A DNA stretch of 53,692 nucleotides. Origin: Paenibacillus roseus (GTDB taxonomy: Bacteria; Bacillota; Bacilli; Paenibacillales; Paenibacillaceae). Location: contig NZ_JAELUP010000022.1 in the NCBI RefSeq assembly GCF_016424485.1, positions 1-53,692 of the forward strand. The letters run 5' to 3'. This document shows, piece after piece, positions 1 to 8,738 of this stretch (its first letter is position 1; every line of letters starts with the position of its first letter). The notes under the pieces are model-generated. The model saw only the letters and a program-made list of their open reading frames with translations. It searched no databases and was not told the DNA's origin. Position numbers and translations under genes: made by a program.

Positions 1-61
1 AATTTGCAGTTGGGATCATAACTACCTGCTCAGAGTGCTTCAAATTCCCGTTTCAGACTGA

Positions 62-454
62 TTCCGTAAGCGATTGCCCTGGCGAGGGCACGCAGTCCAG
101 TTCTTTCGGGCTTCCGATTTGGTTTCCTTGCGGCAGGAAAAGTTTGCGGCAGGCTCGCTCAGCCGATTTCGCGAGAAGATAAAAAAGATGGATCTCCTGA
201 TTTTAGATGAGGTGGGGTATGTCCCGTTTAACCAGACGGGTTCCGAGTTGCTGTTTAATGTGATCGCGGATTGCTACGAACAGCAAAGCGTGATCGTGAC
301 CTCGAATCTGGAATTCGGCCAGTGGACTTCCATTTTTGGAGATACGAAACTGACGTCTGCTTTGGTGGATCGCCTTGTACATCATGCGCATATTCTTTCC
401 TTCACTGGGGAAATTTTCCGACTGAAGCAAGCGATGGAGCGTATCCCGCAGTGA
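62..454 (+). pseudogene. IS21-type helper ATPase IstB, C-terminal remnant
   Basis: The readable frame gives the C-terminal part of an IstB-like AAA+ ATPase, the helper of IS21-family transposases. A Walker-B-like LLILDEVGYVP lies near residue 45, followed by a sensor motif IVTSNLEF and an arginine-finger region around LVDRLVHHAH. The Walker A region is absent: upstream of about base 90 the matching residues (AIALAR) sit in another frame and a stop precedes them. The fragment therefore carries a frameshift and is cut by decay or by the window edge. No IstA transposase is visible. It is best read as a dead IS21 tail just upstream of the AraC gene. Confidence 0.75.
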
Positions 455-545
455 AATGAACACTGGCAAGTGGCCTCGGCATTTTTCGCAGCAATTTTAT
501 TTTGGGCAAGTACAGTTGTTATTATTTCTTGAGATGGGGGATATC

Positions 546-1283
546 ATGAGAGTGAAAACAATGATTGGTGAAGTTGTCTTATTCCCTGGAGAGTTAGAAA
601 AGTGGTATACCAACAAACATGACTTCATCTATATTAAATCAGATGGAGCTGTAGAAGTACGCTTTAACAGAATTAAGATTGAATTGAACAAAGAGACGCC
701 GGGTCTATTTCAATGCAGTCAAGGTTCGTTTTCCATTCAAAACATTAGTACTCATCCTGTCACATTACGAGCAATTAAATTTACGTGTGGGATTAAAATG
801 CAAAAGGATTTTTTTTCAACTGACTTTGAGCAAGCCCCATTCGTATCCCTATTAACAGGGGAAGCCTTCGATGAAGTATACTGCTCGCACATCATAAAGG
901 TTCTTGAACATCTTAAAAAGCCCCAGCAGCTGCAAAATAGCCGGGACCGTATTGATTCTAGATTAATTCAATTAAATCGATATATCAGGAAAAACTACAA
1001 CACTCCAATATCTCTCCAAGATCTGGCTGATTATGTCGGCGTGCATCCAACTTATTTAAGCAATACTTATTCAAAAGTATTCAAGATATCCCCTATATTG
1101 TTTCTTAATCAATTAAGAATGAAAGCTGCTAAAGAATTACTGATAGATCCTAAATTAGCCATTAAAGAAATTGCCGAGTTAGTCGGATATAACAGTGCTT
1201 CACAATTCAGTTTGATTTTTAAAAGATTTCATTCTAAGACGCCTAGTCAGTTTAGGAAGGATACGTTGAAGTCGATCTATTAG
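546..1283 (+). CDS. AraC-family transcriptional regulator
   Basis: A 245-residue protein whose last 100 residues form the two helix-turn-helix motifs of the AraC/XylS family: ISLQDLADYVGVHPTYLSN for the first and IKEIAELVGYNSASQFSLIF for the second, ending in the usual TPSQFRKD. The N-terminal 130 residues probably form a sensing domain and show no recognisable signature. The start is placed at 546 because GATGGGGG lies just upstream; an in-frame ATG at 456 overlaps the istB remnant and has no ribosome site. No obvious target gene is adjacent: upstream is the IS21 relic and downstream is 450 bp without a gene. The ligand and regulon are unknown. Confidence 0.85.
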   Translation: MRVKTMIGEVVLFPGELEKWYTNKHDFIYIKSDGAVEVRFNRIKIELNKETPGLFQCSQGSFSIQNISTHPVTLRAIKFTCGIKMQKDFFSTDFEQAPFVSLLTGEAFDEVYCSHIIKVLEHLKKPQQLQNSRDRIDSRLIQLNRYIRKNYNTPISLQDLADYVGVHPTYLSNTYSKVFKISPILFLNQLRMKAAKELLIDPKLAIKEIAELVGYNSASQFSLIFKRFHSKTPSQFRKDTLKSIY

Positions 1284-1657
1284 TCAGTACTCTCATTTGT
1301 TTGGCTTTATGTGGTTACGATTCTTTTTATACGAAAATGACTCCCCGTATGCAGTAGAGAACGATGTTGCCTTGAAATGAGCTGTATATTTCAGTAAAAT
1401 AATTAAAAAATGACATATGATTAACAAAAAACTATTTTAGATATTTGTGGAATCTCATAGTTTCGTTCCATTCTTGAATATCAATATTATAGCCCATTTA
1501 TTAAATCTTCCGCACCCACTAATCTACGCCTAGTTCTTCATAAGACGCTATCCATAATAAAAAGCAGACAAATTTCAAAAATCATACAACTGATCCAAAC
1601 CACAAAGGGAATTTGATTGACTTCCTTTGAAAGTCGCTTATTATGAGTAAGATTCCA
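1284..1657. other. Intergenic stretch, no gene seen
   Basis: AT-rich DNA after the AraC gene. I see no open frame with a ribosome site and no family signature here; the only structure is the strong hairpin immediately to the right. Confidence 0.5.
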
Positions 1658-1713
1658 CAGGGACAGCCCAAAAAGTCAGTTAAACTGACTTTCTGGGCTG
1701 TCCCTGCCTTTTT
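1658..1713 (+). terminator. Long hairpin with T tract
   Basis: A 23-bp stem (arms 1658-1681 and 1683-1706, about one mismatch) built on CAGGGACAGCCCA and its complement, followed on the plus strand by CCTTTTTG. It can act as an intrinsic terminator for plus-strand transcription running toward greA. The GGGACAGCCC motif also resembles terminal repeats of some insertion sequences, so it may be a relic of two abutted IS ends. Confidence 0.55.
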
Positions 1714-1734
1714 GCATTGTCCATCTCTGTTGCT

Positions 1735-2214
1735 CTATACCGCCCTAATCTCCAGCAACTCATACTGAATTTCGCCCATAGGTGCAGCTACTCGGATCGT
1801 GTCGCCGATCTTTTTACCCAATAGTTCCTTACCAAGCGGGCTTTCGTATGAAATCTTGTTATCGGCTACATCCGCCTCTGCCGGGCCAACGATCTTGTAC
1901 TCCACCTTCTCGGAGAACTCAATGTCATTCAGAATGACTGTAGTACGGATCTGGATTGTGCTAAGGTCTATCTTTCCTTCCTCTACAACCTTGGCTTTAT
2001 TCAGCATTTTCTCGAGCTGCATGATCCGCGTCTCCATGAACGCCTGATCCTCCTTGGCGGAGTGATACTCGCTGTTCTCCTTCAAGTCACCGTAGCTGAT
2101 CGCCAGCTTAATACGCGCCGCCAGTTCTTTGCGCTTGACATATTTCAGATCATTCAGCTCAGCCTGCAGCTTTTCCAGTCCTTCTTTGGTTAAGATAATT
2201 TCTTCGTTCGACAT
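1735..2214 (-). CDS. greA: Transcription elongation factor GreA, copy 1
   Basis: GreA rescues backtracked RNA polymerase by stimulating cleavage of the nascent transcript in the secondary channel. The 159-residue product has the normal family length: an N-terminal coiled coil (about residues 1-75) including the conserved GDLKENSEYHSAKEDQAF segment with the acidic tip residues, then the FKBP-like C-terminal domain with GPAEADVA and ISYESPLGKELLGK. The start is at 2214 because AACGGAG lies 7 bases upstream; an ATG 7 codons earlier has no ribosome site. This copy and the one at 3963-4442 differ at about 12 residues, so this is a tandem duplication. The IS-like element at 2447-3907 lies upstream of its promoter region. 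Confidence 0.92.
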   Translation of the reverse strand: MSNEEIILTKEGLEKLQAELNDLKYVKRKELAARIKLAISYGDLKENSEYHSAKEDQAFMETRIMQLEKMLNKAKVVEEGKIDLSTIQIRTTVILNDIEFSEKVEYKIVGPAEADVADNKISYESPLGKELLGKKIGDTIRVAAPMGEIQYELLEIRAV

Positions 2215-2446
2215 AGGTATACTCCGTTCTTTCATTTATAGGGTTACCTTATATTGTACGGTTATCTCCCGGAAGTACAGCGGCTAACTCAATCTGTCGC
2301 CTGCTTCTTGTTCTGTGCGGCCACAACGGTATCTTGTCCTCCCCAAACAAGGAACTGGCACAATCACTGTCGAATATTTATGGATGAAATGTTTTCCCGA
2401 AGTGACGGGACCAGGATGGAACTCCCCTTGTGCTCAATGTCGTTAG

Positions 2447-3907
2447 CTTGAGTGTTGCGAAAATATCGCCGTCGAGTTAAGTCACTAAAAACCAGTAATT
2501 GAGAAGCTTCGTCGAACGAATAAACAGAAGAAGGACATCGCCCTTGGATAGAGAAATTGTCGTTTACCAGACCACAATTTCCAAGAAAAGGAGATGTCCC
2601 AATCTCATGGTATCCCTCTACTTGCCTATCGTCAAGTTTATTTTGGCGCTGAAGTTGGAATTTTCTAAGCCACAACTCGGTCATTTGTTTACCCTCGTCC
2701 ATGGCATCATTCTGTGTGCTGGACGTAAGAATATGACGCAAATTCGAAATGCAGCCCGTGGGGATCGTCATCTGAGTAACGTAACGAACTTTCTGAATCA
2801 CTCTCCCTGGTGCGTGAGTCGTATGTAGCGGCGGCGTATGGCGGCAATCATGACGAGAATTCGCACTAAGCAATTGAAAAGTGGCGATGCCAGAAGACTC
2901 ATATTCCTGATCGTGGACGACACTTGTTGTAAGAAAGACAAGTCGACCAAAAAGATGGAAGCACTCAGCTTTCAGTATTCGCACGAAGAAGGCCGCTCTA
3001 TATGGTGTCATAATCTCGTTACGACGCATATCGTCAGTGCGGGCCAGTCGTACGCCTTCGATTTTCGTCCTTACTATCAGAGCGAATATGGTGAGGCACA
3101 GCGAATCGATTTCAAGAGCAAAAATGATCTGGCTGTGGAAATGATTGAAGCATTTCCCGCAAACGATGATGAGCACGTCTACGTCTTGATGAATAGCTGG
3201 TACACCAGCGAAAAAGTCATTAATGCCTGCAATCGCAAAGGATTTCATGTCATTGCCGCATTGAGAACCAATCGGCTCATTTGTCCATCGGGCATGACGA
3301 TTAAGATCAGCGATTTCGCCGAGCAGCACATCCGTAAATCTGATCTCCGCTCCGTTACGGTGGACGGTCAGGGGACGTACTGGGTGTATCCTTATGAGGG
3401 GCCCGTCAGCGAAATCGAAAACGTCAAGCTACTGCTATCCTGGAAAGACGTTTACGCCACATCAAGCAAACCGCAGGTTTGTCTCCTGTGTACGGATCTA
3501 TCGCTGGATCTTGTTACCATCAGCAATATTATCACGTTCGCTGGAATATTGAGACGGGGTATCGTTATTTCAAGGAGCTGTTGGGCTTCGACCAATACCA
3601 GTTGCTTTCCTTTCACAGCATTCAGCGCTTTTGGGCCATACAATTCCTGACACAGAATTTCCTGGAGTTTCAGCGACAAGAATGGATGACCCACTCGGTA
3701 GAATTGACGCTTGGCGATGTCGTACGCCGCATCCGTGAAAAGTTCTTCGGGCAAATCATCCTTTATGTGTATCAGCAAGCCTTGGAGAAGAAACCGTTAT
3801 TCGACATTCTTAAGCATCTTAAAATCTCTGCCTGATCCGCTGAATTTCCGTGCCTACCACAGGTGTGCCTTTTTTCTGTTTTCACAAAGGAATTCGCAAC
3901 ACTCAAG
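2447..3907 (+). mobile_element. Decayed IS4-superfamily-like insertion sequence
   Basis: The element is bounded by a perfect 15-bp inverted repeat: CTTGAGTGTTGCGAA at 2447-2461 and its reverse complement at 3893-3907, giving 1,461 bp. One broken DDE transposase gene fills it. I found no clear target-site duplication in the immediate flanks. It lies between the two greA copies, so it either landed after the duplication or took part in it. Confidence 0.75.
2607..3835 (+). pseudogene. DDE transposase (IS4-like), inactivated
   Basis: The conceptual product is a DDE transposase of the IS4-like group. The first acidic motif is in LIFLIVDDT, the second region reads VLMNSWYTS, and the C-terminal glutamate is in RWNIETGYRYFKELLGF. 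Three lesions are visible. An in-frame TAG at 2826-2828 separates the N-terminal 73 residues from the rest. An asparagine stands where this family usually has the second catalytic aspartate. A frameshift near 3480-3560 moves the C-terminal third, with the glutamate, into another frame. It should not make active transposase. Confidence 0.8.
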
Positions 3908-3962
3908 TATCTTAGTTGAACGAGTGAGGGTCAGGCAAGGCAATATGTTTGTTTAATCCTCC

Positions 3963-4442
3963 CTATACCGCCCTGATTTCCAGCAGTTCATATTGAATCT
4001 CGCCCACTGGCGCAGCTACGCGGATTGTGTCTCCAACCTTTTTTCCCAGCAGTTCCTTGCCAAGCGGGCTTTCATATGAAATCTTGTTATCTGCTACATC
4101 CGCCTCTGCCGGGCCAACGATCTTGTACTCCACATTCTCGGAGAACTCAATGTCATTCAGAATGACTGTAGTACCGATCTGAACCGTGCTCAGATCTATT
4201 CTGGTCGCTTCTACAACCTTGGCTTTATTCAGCATTTTCTCAAGCTGCATGATTCGTGTCTCCATGAACGCCTGATCGTCCTTGGCCGAATGATACTCGC
4301 TGTTTTCCTTCAAGTCGCCGTAGCTGATCGCCAGCTTGATACGAGCCGCCAGCTCTTTGCGTTTGACATATTTCAGATCATCCAGCTCTGCCTGCAGCTT
4401 ATCTAATCCTTCTTTAGTCAGAATAATTTCTTCCTTTGACAT
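3963..4442 (-). CDS. greA: Transcription elongation factor GreA, copy 2
   Basis: A second full-length, 159-residue GreA with both domains intact: the coiled-coil GDLKENSEYHSAKDDQAF and the C-terminal ISYESPLGKELLGK. It differs from copy 1 at about a dozen residues, mostly conservative, with a cluster after KVVE (ATR here, EGK there). The start at 4442 has the same upstream GGAG as copy 1. The similarity extends upstream through a shared leader containing TACGGTTATC and CTTGTTCTGTGCGGC, so promoter and gene were duplicated together. Both copies look functional, which implies recent duplication or selection to keep two; nothing in the sequence shows which is the main one. Confidence 0.92.
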   Translation of the reverse strand: MSKEEIILTKEGLDKLQAELDDLKYVKRKELAARIKLAISYGDLKENSEYHSAKDDQAFMETRIMQLEKMLNKAKVVEATRIDLSTVQIGTTVILNDIEFSENVEYKIVGPAEADVADNKISYESPLGKELLGKKVGDTIRVAAPVGEIQYELLEIRAV

Positions 4443-4594
4443 AGGTATGCTCCGTTCTTTCATATCATTTATATAGGCTTACCTTATATTGTACGGTTAT
4501 CTTCTTCGGAAGTACAGCGGCTAACACAATCCGTCGCCTGCTTCTTGTTCTGTGCGGCCGCAGCGAAATCTCGGCCGCCAAAACAAGGAACTAA
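3963..4594. repeat. Tandem duplication of greA plus leader (second unit)
   Basis: This block repeats 1735-2357 in the same orientation: stop codon, whole greA frame, and roughly 130 bp of upstream DNA ending near AACAAGGAACT. Scattered substitutions and a few small indels in the leader show that the copies have diverged. The junction between units now holds the IS-like element at 2447-3907. Confidence 0.8.
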
Positions 4595-4698
4595 TATGAT
4601 CGATGTCGAATGTTATGGCTGGGATTATTTATTGACCCGCCTGGAAGCGGACATTTCCTGATACTTAATTTTTCTAAACTTGCATAGTGGAGACCTTA

Positions 4699-5760
4699 AT
4701 GAAAAGAAAATTATTCCTGACTAGCGCAATTGCGCTATTGTCCATTCTCCTGCTGGCGATTGGATTTCTGGCTGCAATTACAGTGACCGATTATATACCG
4801 AACGAGATCGAAGACATTGGAGTCGCGAACAATCCGCAGCGTATAGTGGATCACCAACAACCTTTTAATGTAATAACCTTTAATATTGGCTATGGGGGCA
4901 TGGATCGGGGCCAGGATTTCTTCATGGACGGGGGTAAAATGTCGCGTTCGCGCAGCGAAGCTCAGACTCGAGCCAATTTGACAGCGGTTACTTCTCTACT
5001 GATTGAAGCGAAATCCGATTTTTATTTGCTGCAAGAAATCGATACGAATTCATCTCGCAGTCATTATATGAATCAGGCAGCTGTTATCTCTCAGGCTCTC
5101 CCCGATTACAGCACCGTATTTGCGTATAATTACAAGGTATTGTGGGTCCCAGTCCCGGTATTGAATCCAATGGGCGTCGTAAACAGCGGACTGCTGACAT
5201 TATCCACGTACAACAGTACCAGCAATCGCAGATTTGACCTGCCTGGCAAGGAAAGCTGGCCAATTCAGCAGCTTGACCTGGACCGGGCTTTCATAGAAAG
5301 CCGATATCCTGTAGATAACGGTAAAGAGCTTGTGCTCATTAACCTTCATCTCTCTGCCTTTGACAAGGGAGGATACATTCGCAAGCAGCAGCTTGATTAC
5401 CTTTCCAACTATCTGGTACAAGAACAGGCCAAGGGCAGTTATATTATTGTGGGAGGTGACTGGAACCACTCTCTGCCTGGGACGAACACGGATGATTTTC
5501 CTGCTATACAGGAATGGCCCGAGTGGCTTGCAGACATGCCGGAGTCTTTTCAGCCTGAAGGATTCCAATGGGGAGTCGACAAGAACGTGCCGACAGTGCG
5601 AACAGCAGATATTCCCTATGCAGAAGGAGTCAATTTCAGGGCCGTAATTGATGGCTTTCTTGTCTCATCCAATGTCGGGGTCATGTCCGTTCATACAGCC
5701 GATTTTCACTACGAGAACAGTGATCATAATCCCGTTGAGGCCCGGTTTTATTTGAAATAA
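4699..5760 (+). CDS. Exported endonuclease/exonuclease/phosphatase-family protein
   Basis: A 353-residue protein with an N-terminal hydrophobic segment (about residues 4-29) that is a signal anchor or signal peptide, followed by an EEP (DNase I-like) fold. The metal and catalytic motifs appear in order: FNIGYGG (Asn62), LLQEID (Glu113), NLHLSA (His217), GGDWNH (Asp254, Asn256) and the closing SDHNPVEARF. The family covers nucleases, sphingomyelinases and inositol phosphatases, so the substrate cannot be read from sequence; an extracellular phosphodiesterase is the safest wording. ATG 4699 is chosen because GGAG sits 6 bases upstream; a GTG at 4687 lies on that ribosome site. It is a single gene between the greA leader and the two-component pair. 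Confidence 0.8.
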   Translation: MKRKLFLTSAIALLSILLLAIGFLAAITVTDYIPNEIEDIGVANNPQRIVDHQQPFNVITFNIGYGGMDRGQDFFMDGGKMSRSRSEAQTRANLTAVTSLLIEAKSDFYLLQEIDTNSSRSHYMNQAAVISQALPDYSTVFAYNYKVLWVPVPVLNPMGVVNSGLLTLSTYNSTSNRRFDLPGKESWPIQQLDLDRAFIESRYPVDNGKELVLINLHLSAFDKGGYIRKQQLDYLSNYLVQEQAKGSYIIVGGDWNHSLPGTNTDDFPAIQEWPEWLADMPESFQPEGFQWGVDKNVPTVRTADIPYAEGVNFRAVIDGFLVSSNVGVMSVHTADFHYENSDHNPVEARFYLK

Positions 5761-5922
5761 GCATTATGCTGAATGAATCCAATTCCGAAAGCGCCTCATC
5801 CGAATCGTAAGCGTGGGGCCGTCGTGTCTGCAAGGACAGATTGACAGATTGATGGATGAATGGAACCATGGTAGAATTGCTCCAAGAGTCGACACCGTCC
5901 GAGTTTACTAGGGAGTCTGTTT

Positions 5923-7746
5923 ATGAGATCGGAATCTACTAAATTTTCAATGAAAATAATGACCATTCTTTTAGCCATATCGCTTTGTACCGCATTCGTT
6001 TTCTTCATTTACTTTCAGGATGCGAACAAATCCAGAGAAGATATCAGTATGGAAATTTTAAAGGACAATTCAGGAAAAATGACCTTGTCCGATGTTAAAG
6101 TGAGCGATCAATTCGTAGCTTTGCCTGGCAACTATTCCAAGGCTGGCTATTCTTCAGTTCGGTTATGGTTCAAAATAAAATTAAATCGGTATAACGCGGA
6201 TGAAATCCATTACCTTACAATTAACAACACTCTTTTTGAGGATGTAACGATTTATCTCCCTACAAATAACGATTACGTAACAAAGCATTTCGGATTCGCG
6301 TATAAGAGCAATTCCGATGAGATTGGTTATGTATACCCCGCATTCAAAATCCCGTCTCATTTTGATCATAATCAGTACATATACATGACAAGCAAATCGT
6401 TATACGGGCAGAACTTTATTGTCCAACTCGTAAATGACGATCTCTTCAGGAAGACAAGCATGATAAATGTCTGGGCAGGGGGCATCTTATTCGGTGTTTT
6501 GGCGGCATTGTTTTTTTATAATTTGGTCACGGGCTTAGCCATAAAAAACAAAACTTTTATAAAATACTGCTTTTTTGTTTTTACCACCTTGTTATGGAAT
6601 GCAGCAACGACGGGCCTTTTAAACATCACGGGCTTCAAGTACACCCATTGGATTGCGGAATATTCCGCGGGCACTGGCATTCTCATGTCGCTTGCCATCG
6701 TCATTTTTATGAGAGCGATTTTTCAGACCCAAACCAGGTTTCCCAAGATCGATTTTTGTTTAAAACTGCTCATCGTTTACTTCCCCATCACTTTATTGCT
6801 GTTTCTTTTCATCAGTAAAAATCTGGGGGCATTTGGCGCGGGCGTATCTTCTGTGGTGTATGTATTGTATTTTATAATTATGTTTAAAGGAATAAGGAAC
6901 AAAATTATTCGTTCACCGCAACTCATAACGGCATGGCTCTTGTGTATTGTATCGGTAATCCTGTTCAATTTGATGGTTTTCGGAGTGCTGCCTCAAAGTT
7001 ACATTATGATTTATTACTTATTTTTTCTTTCTTGTGTGTCCGCTACCGCTTTTGCCCTGTCTCTCGCAGAAATCATTAATGATTTAAATGAAGAGAAGCA
7101 ACGCAATCAAATTCGATTTGAAAATTCTGAAATTCAATCCAGGCAGTTTGAGCTTGCTTTCATACGGGCACAAATGGATCCGCATTTTATTCACAACACC
7201 TTGAATGTGATAGAAGGGGTTATTGCTGAAAACAAAGAAAAAGCAGGAAGCTTGGTCAACGATTTATCCCATTATCTCAGAAATATATTCGATTACAGCA
7301 ATTCGGAAAGATATATTTCTATTCATGAGGAGTTGGATGCAGTCAAGTTTTATGTTCGCATTGAGCAAGCCCGATTCCCGGACAAAATATTTGTCAACTA
7401 TGATATTGATCCAGGCATTCAGTTGAAGGTGCCGCGCTTGGTTATTCAACCCTTGGTAGAAAATGCGATTAAACACGGTATACGCAAAAGGAAAATTGCA
7501 GGAACTGTCACGATCAGGGCTAAAGAACTCGAACACGGCTACTTGATCACGGTAGAAGACGACGGCGTCGGCATTGAAGACGCGGACAAATATAAACTGC
7601 TTGAATACTCGCCCAACAAGGGCATTGGGCTTGCCAATATAAACGCGCGGCTTCAGGCCGAGTATGGAACGCAGCTTCAAATCGTCAGCGAGAAGGGTAA
7701 AGGAACTGCGGTTCGTTTTGATGTACCCATTAAGGAGCAGCCATGA
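5923..7746 (+). CDS. Membrane sensor histidine kinase (7TMR-DISM type, LytS-like kinase)
   Basis: A 607-residue sensor kinase. An N-terminal membrane segment (about 13-32) is followed by an extracellular beta-rich domain (about 50-180) resembling 7TMR-DISM extracellular domains, then about seven membrane helices (roughly 185-390) and a short coiled linker. The cytoplasmic kinase begins with AQMDPHFIHNTLN, placing the phospho-acceptor at His421 as in the His_kinase family of LytS/YehU proteins. The ATPase lobe has QPLVENAIKHG, DDGVGIED and GIGLANINARL. GGGAG precedes the ATG. The gene overlaps the response regulator by 4 bases (ATGA), so the two are translationally coupled. DISM sensors often detect carbohydrates; the ligand is unknown. 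Confidence 0.85.
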   Translation: MRSESTKFSMKIMTILLAISLCTAFVFFIYFQDANKSREDISMEILKDNSGKMTLSDVKVSDQFVALPGNYSKAGYSSVRLWFKIKLNRYNADEIHYLTINNTLFEDVTIYLPTNNDYVTKHFGFAYKSNSDEIGYVYPAFKIPSHFDHNQYIYMTSKSLYGQNFIVQLVNDDLFRKTSMINVWAGGILFGVLAALFFYNLVTGLAIKNKTFIKYCFFVFTTLLWNAATTGLLNITGFKYTHWIAEYSAGTGILMSLAIVIFMRAIFQTQTRFPKIDFCLKLLIVYFPITLLLFLFISKNLGAFGAGVSSVVYVLYFIIMFKGIRNKIIRSPQLITAWLLCIVSVILFNLMVFGVLPQSYIMIYYLFFLSCVSATAFALSLAEIINDLNEEKQRNQIRFENSEIQSRQFELAFIRAQMDPHFIHNTLNVIEGVIAENKEKAGSLVNDLSHYLRNIFDYSNSERYISIHEELDAVKFYVRIEQARFPDKIFVNYDIDPGIQLKVPRLVIQPLVENAIKHGIRKRKIAGTVTIRAKELEHGYLITVEDDGVGIEDADKYKLLEYSPNKGIGLANINARLQAEYGTQLQIVSEKGKGTAVRFDVPIKEQP

Positions 7747-8672
7747 AAGTTATTATTGTAGACGACGAATATTATGCGCTGCGGAACTTGAAGAGCAAGT
7801 TGGAGAACATTGCGGATGTCGAAGTCGTTGCGATGTATGAAGATCCTGCAACAGCCTTGGAAGAAATGAGCAGCATACAGCCCGACCTTGCTTTTCTGGA
7901 TATCGAAATGCCGGAGATTGATGGCATAACCTTGTTGGGGATGATGTTCAAAAAAAGACCGGATATGGATTTTGTTTTTACATCCGCTTACCATGCCTAT
8001 GTGTCGGACACGCTTGAAACAAAAGCATTGGATTTTCTCGTTAAGCCGGTGAAGTACGAACAGCTCTATGTCACGTTGGAAAAAATAAAGAAGATTAGAA
8101 GCAAAAGCGGCATGGGACACAAAATTGAGATGAAGTGCTTTGGCGATTTTTCCGTATTTATAGACGGGAAATTGATCGACGACAATTGGCGAACCAAAAA
8201 AACGGAAGAGCTTCTCGCCTATTTGCTATGCATGAACGGCAAGTACGTGCCCAGAGAACGAATCATTCATGACTTGTGGCCCAATTTGGGGCTGGATAAA
8301 GGTTATGCAAACTTATATACGACGCAATATAACTTAAAGAAGCGATTCGACGCTTTTGGAATCCATCATTTGATCAAAAGCAGACTCGGGAACATTTGGC
8401 TCAACATCGAAGACATTAAAGTGGATTTGCTGGAGTTCGATCGCTTCAGTGAAAATTATAATGCAGACAAGAGTAAAATGGAAATCCTCGAGCAAATGGT
8501 GGAGTTGTACAAAGGCATGTTATTTGAAAATAAATTTTACTCATGGACGTTAAGTATACAGCAACTTTACGAGGTAAGGTTCGACAATGCATTGAATATT
8601 CTGATCCAATTTCATAGGGAATGCGGCGATGAGAAAAAAGCCAGGTACTATGAAATGAAAAAAACGCTCTGA
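7743..8672 (+). CDS. Response regulator with SARP/BTAD-type output domain
   Basis: A 309-residue response regulator. The receiver domain (1-118) has the acidic pair Asp7/Asp8, phospho-acceptor Asp53 in FLDIEMPE, the switch Thr/Ser in FTSAYH and Lys in LVKPVK. The output is not LytTR but a winged-helix DNA-binding region (about 128-225, with TEELLAYLLCMNGKYVPRE and NLYTTQYNLKKRF) followed by a bacterial transcriptional activation-like helical domain (about 230-309). This layout matches REC-SARP regulators paired with DISM-type kinases in Paenibacillus relatives. It overlaps the kinase gene by 4 bases. The convergent SLH gene is a neighbour, but nothing shows it is the target. Confidence 0.82.
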   Translation: MKVIIVDDEYYALRNLKSKLENIADVEVVAMYEDPATALEEMSSIQPDLAFLDIEMPEIDGITLLGMMFKKRPDMDFVFTSAYHAYVSDTLETKALDFLVKPVKYEQLYVTLEKIKKIRSKSGMGHKIEMKCFGDFSVFIDGKLIDDNWRTKKTEELLAYLLCMNGKYVPRERIIHDLWPNLGLDKGYANLYTTQYNLKKRFDAFGIHHLIKSRLGNIWLNIEDIKVDLLEFDRFSENYNADKSKMEILEQMVELYKGMLFENKFYSWTLSIQQLYEVRFDNALNILIQFHRECGDEKKARYYEMKKTL

Positions 8673-8696
8673 ACAAATAGCGTCGGAAAATAAATC

Positions 8697-8735
8697 GCCC
8701 GCCTGCTGTGACCAGCTGCGGGCAATTTCATTATA
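8697..8735. terminator. Bidirectional terminator between convergent genes
   Basis: A GC-rich hairpin (GCCCGC-n-GCTG at 8697-8708 paired with CAGCTGCGGGC at 8713-8723) lies between the response-regulator stop and the SLH-protein stop. The plus side continues AATTTCATT and the minus side GATTTATTTTCC, so it can end transcription from both directions. Confidence 0.7.
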
Positions 8736-8738
8736 AAC

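Noticed and set aside
2364..3329. 321-codon minus-strand frame opposite the IS transposase
   Set aside because: Antisense shadow; the plus strand shows clear DDE transposase motifs.
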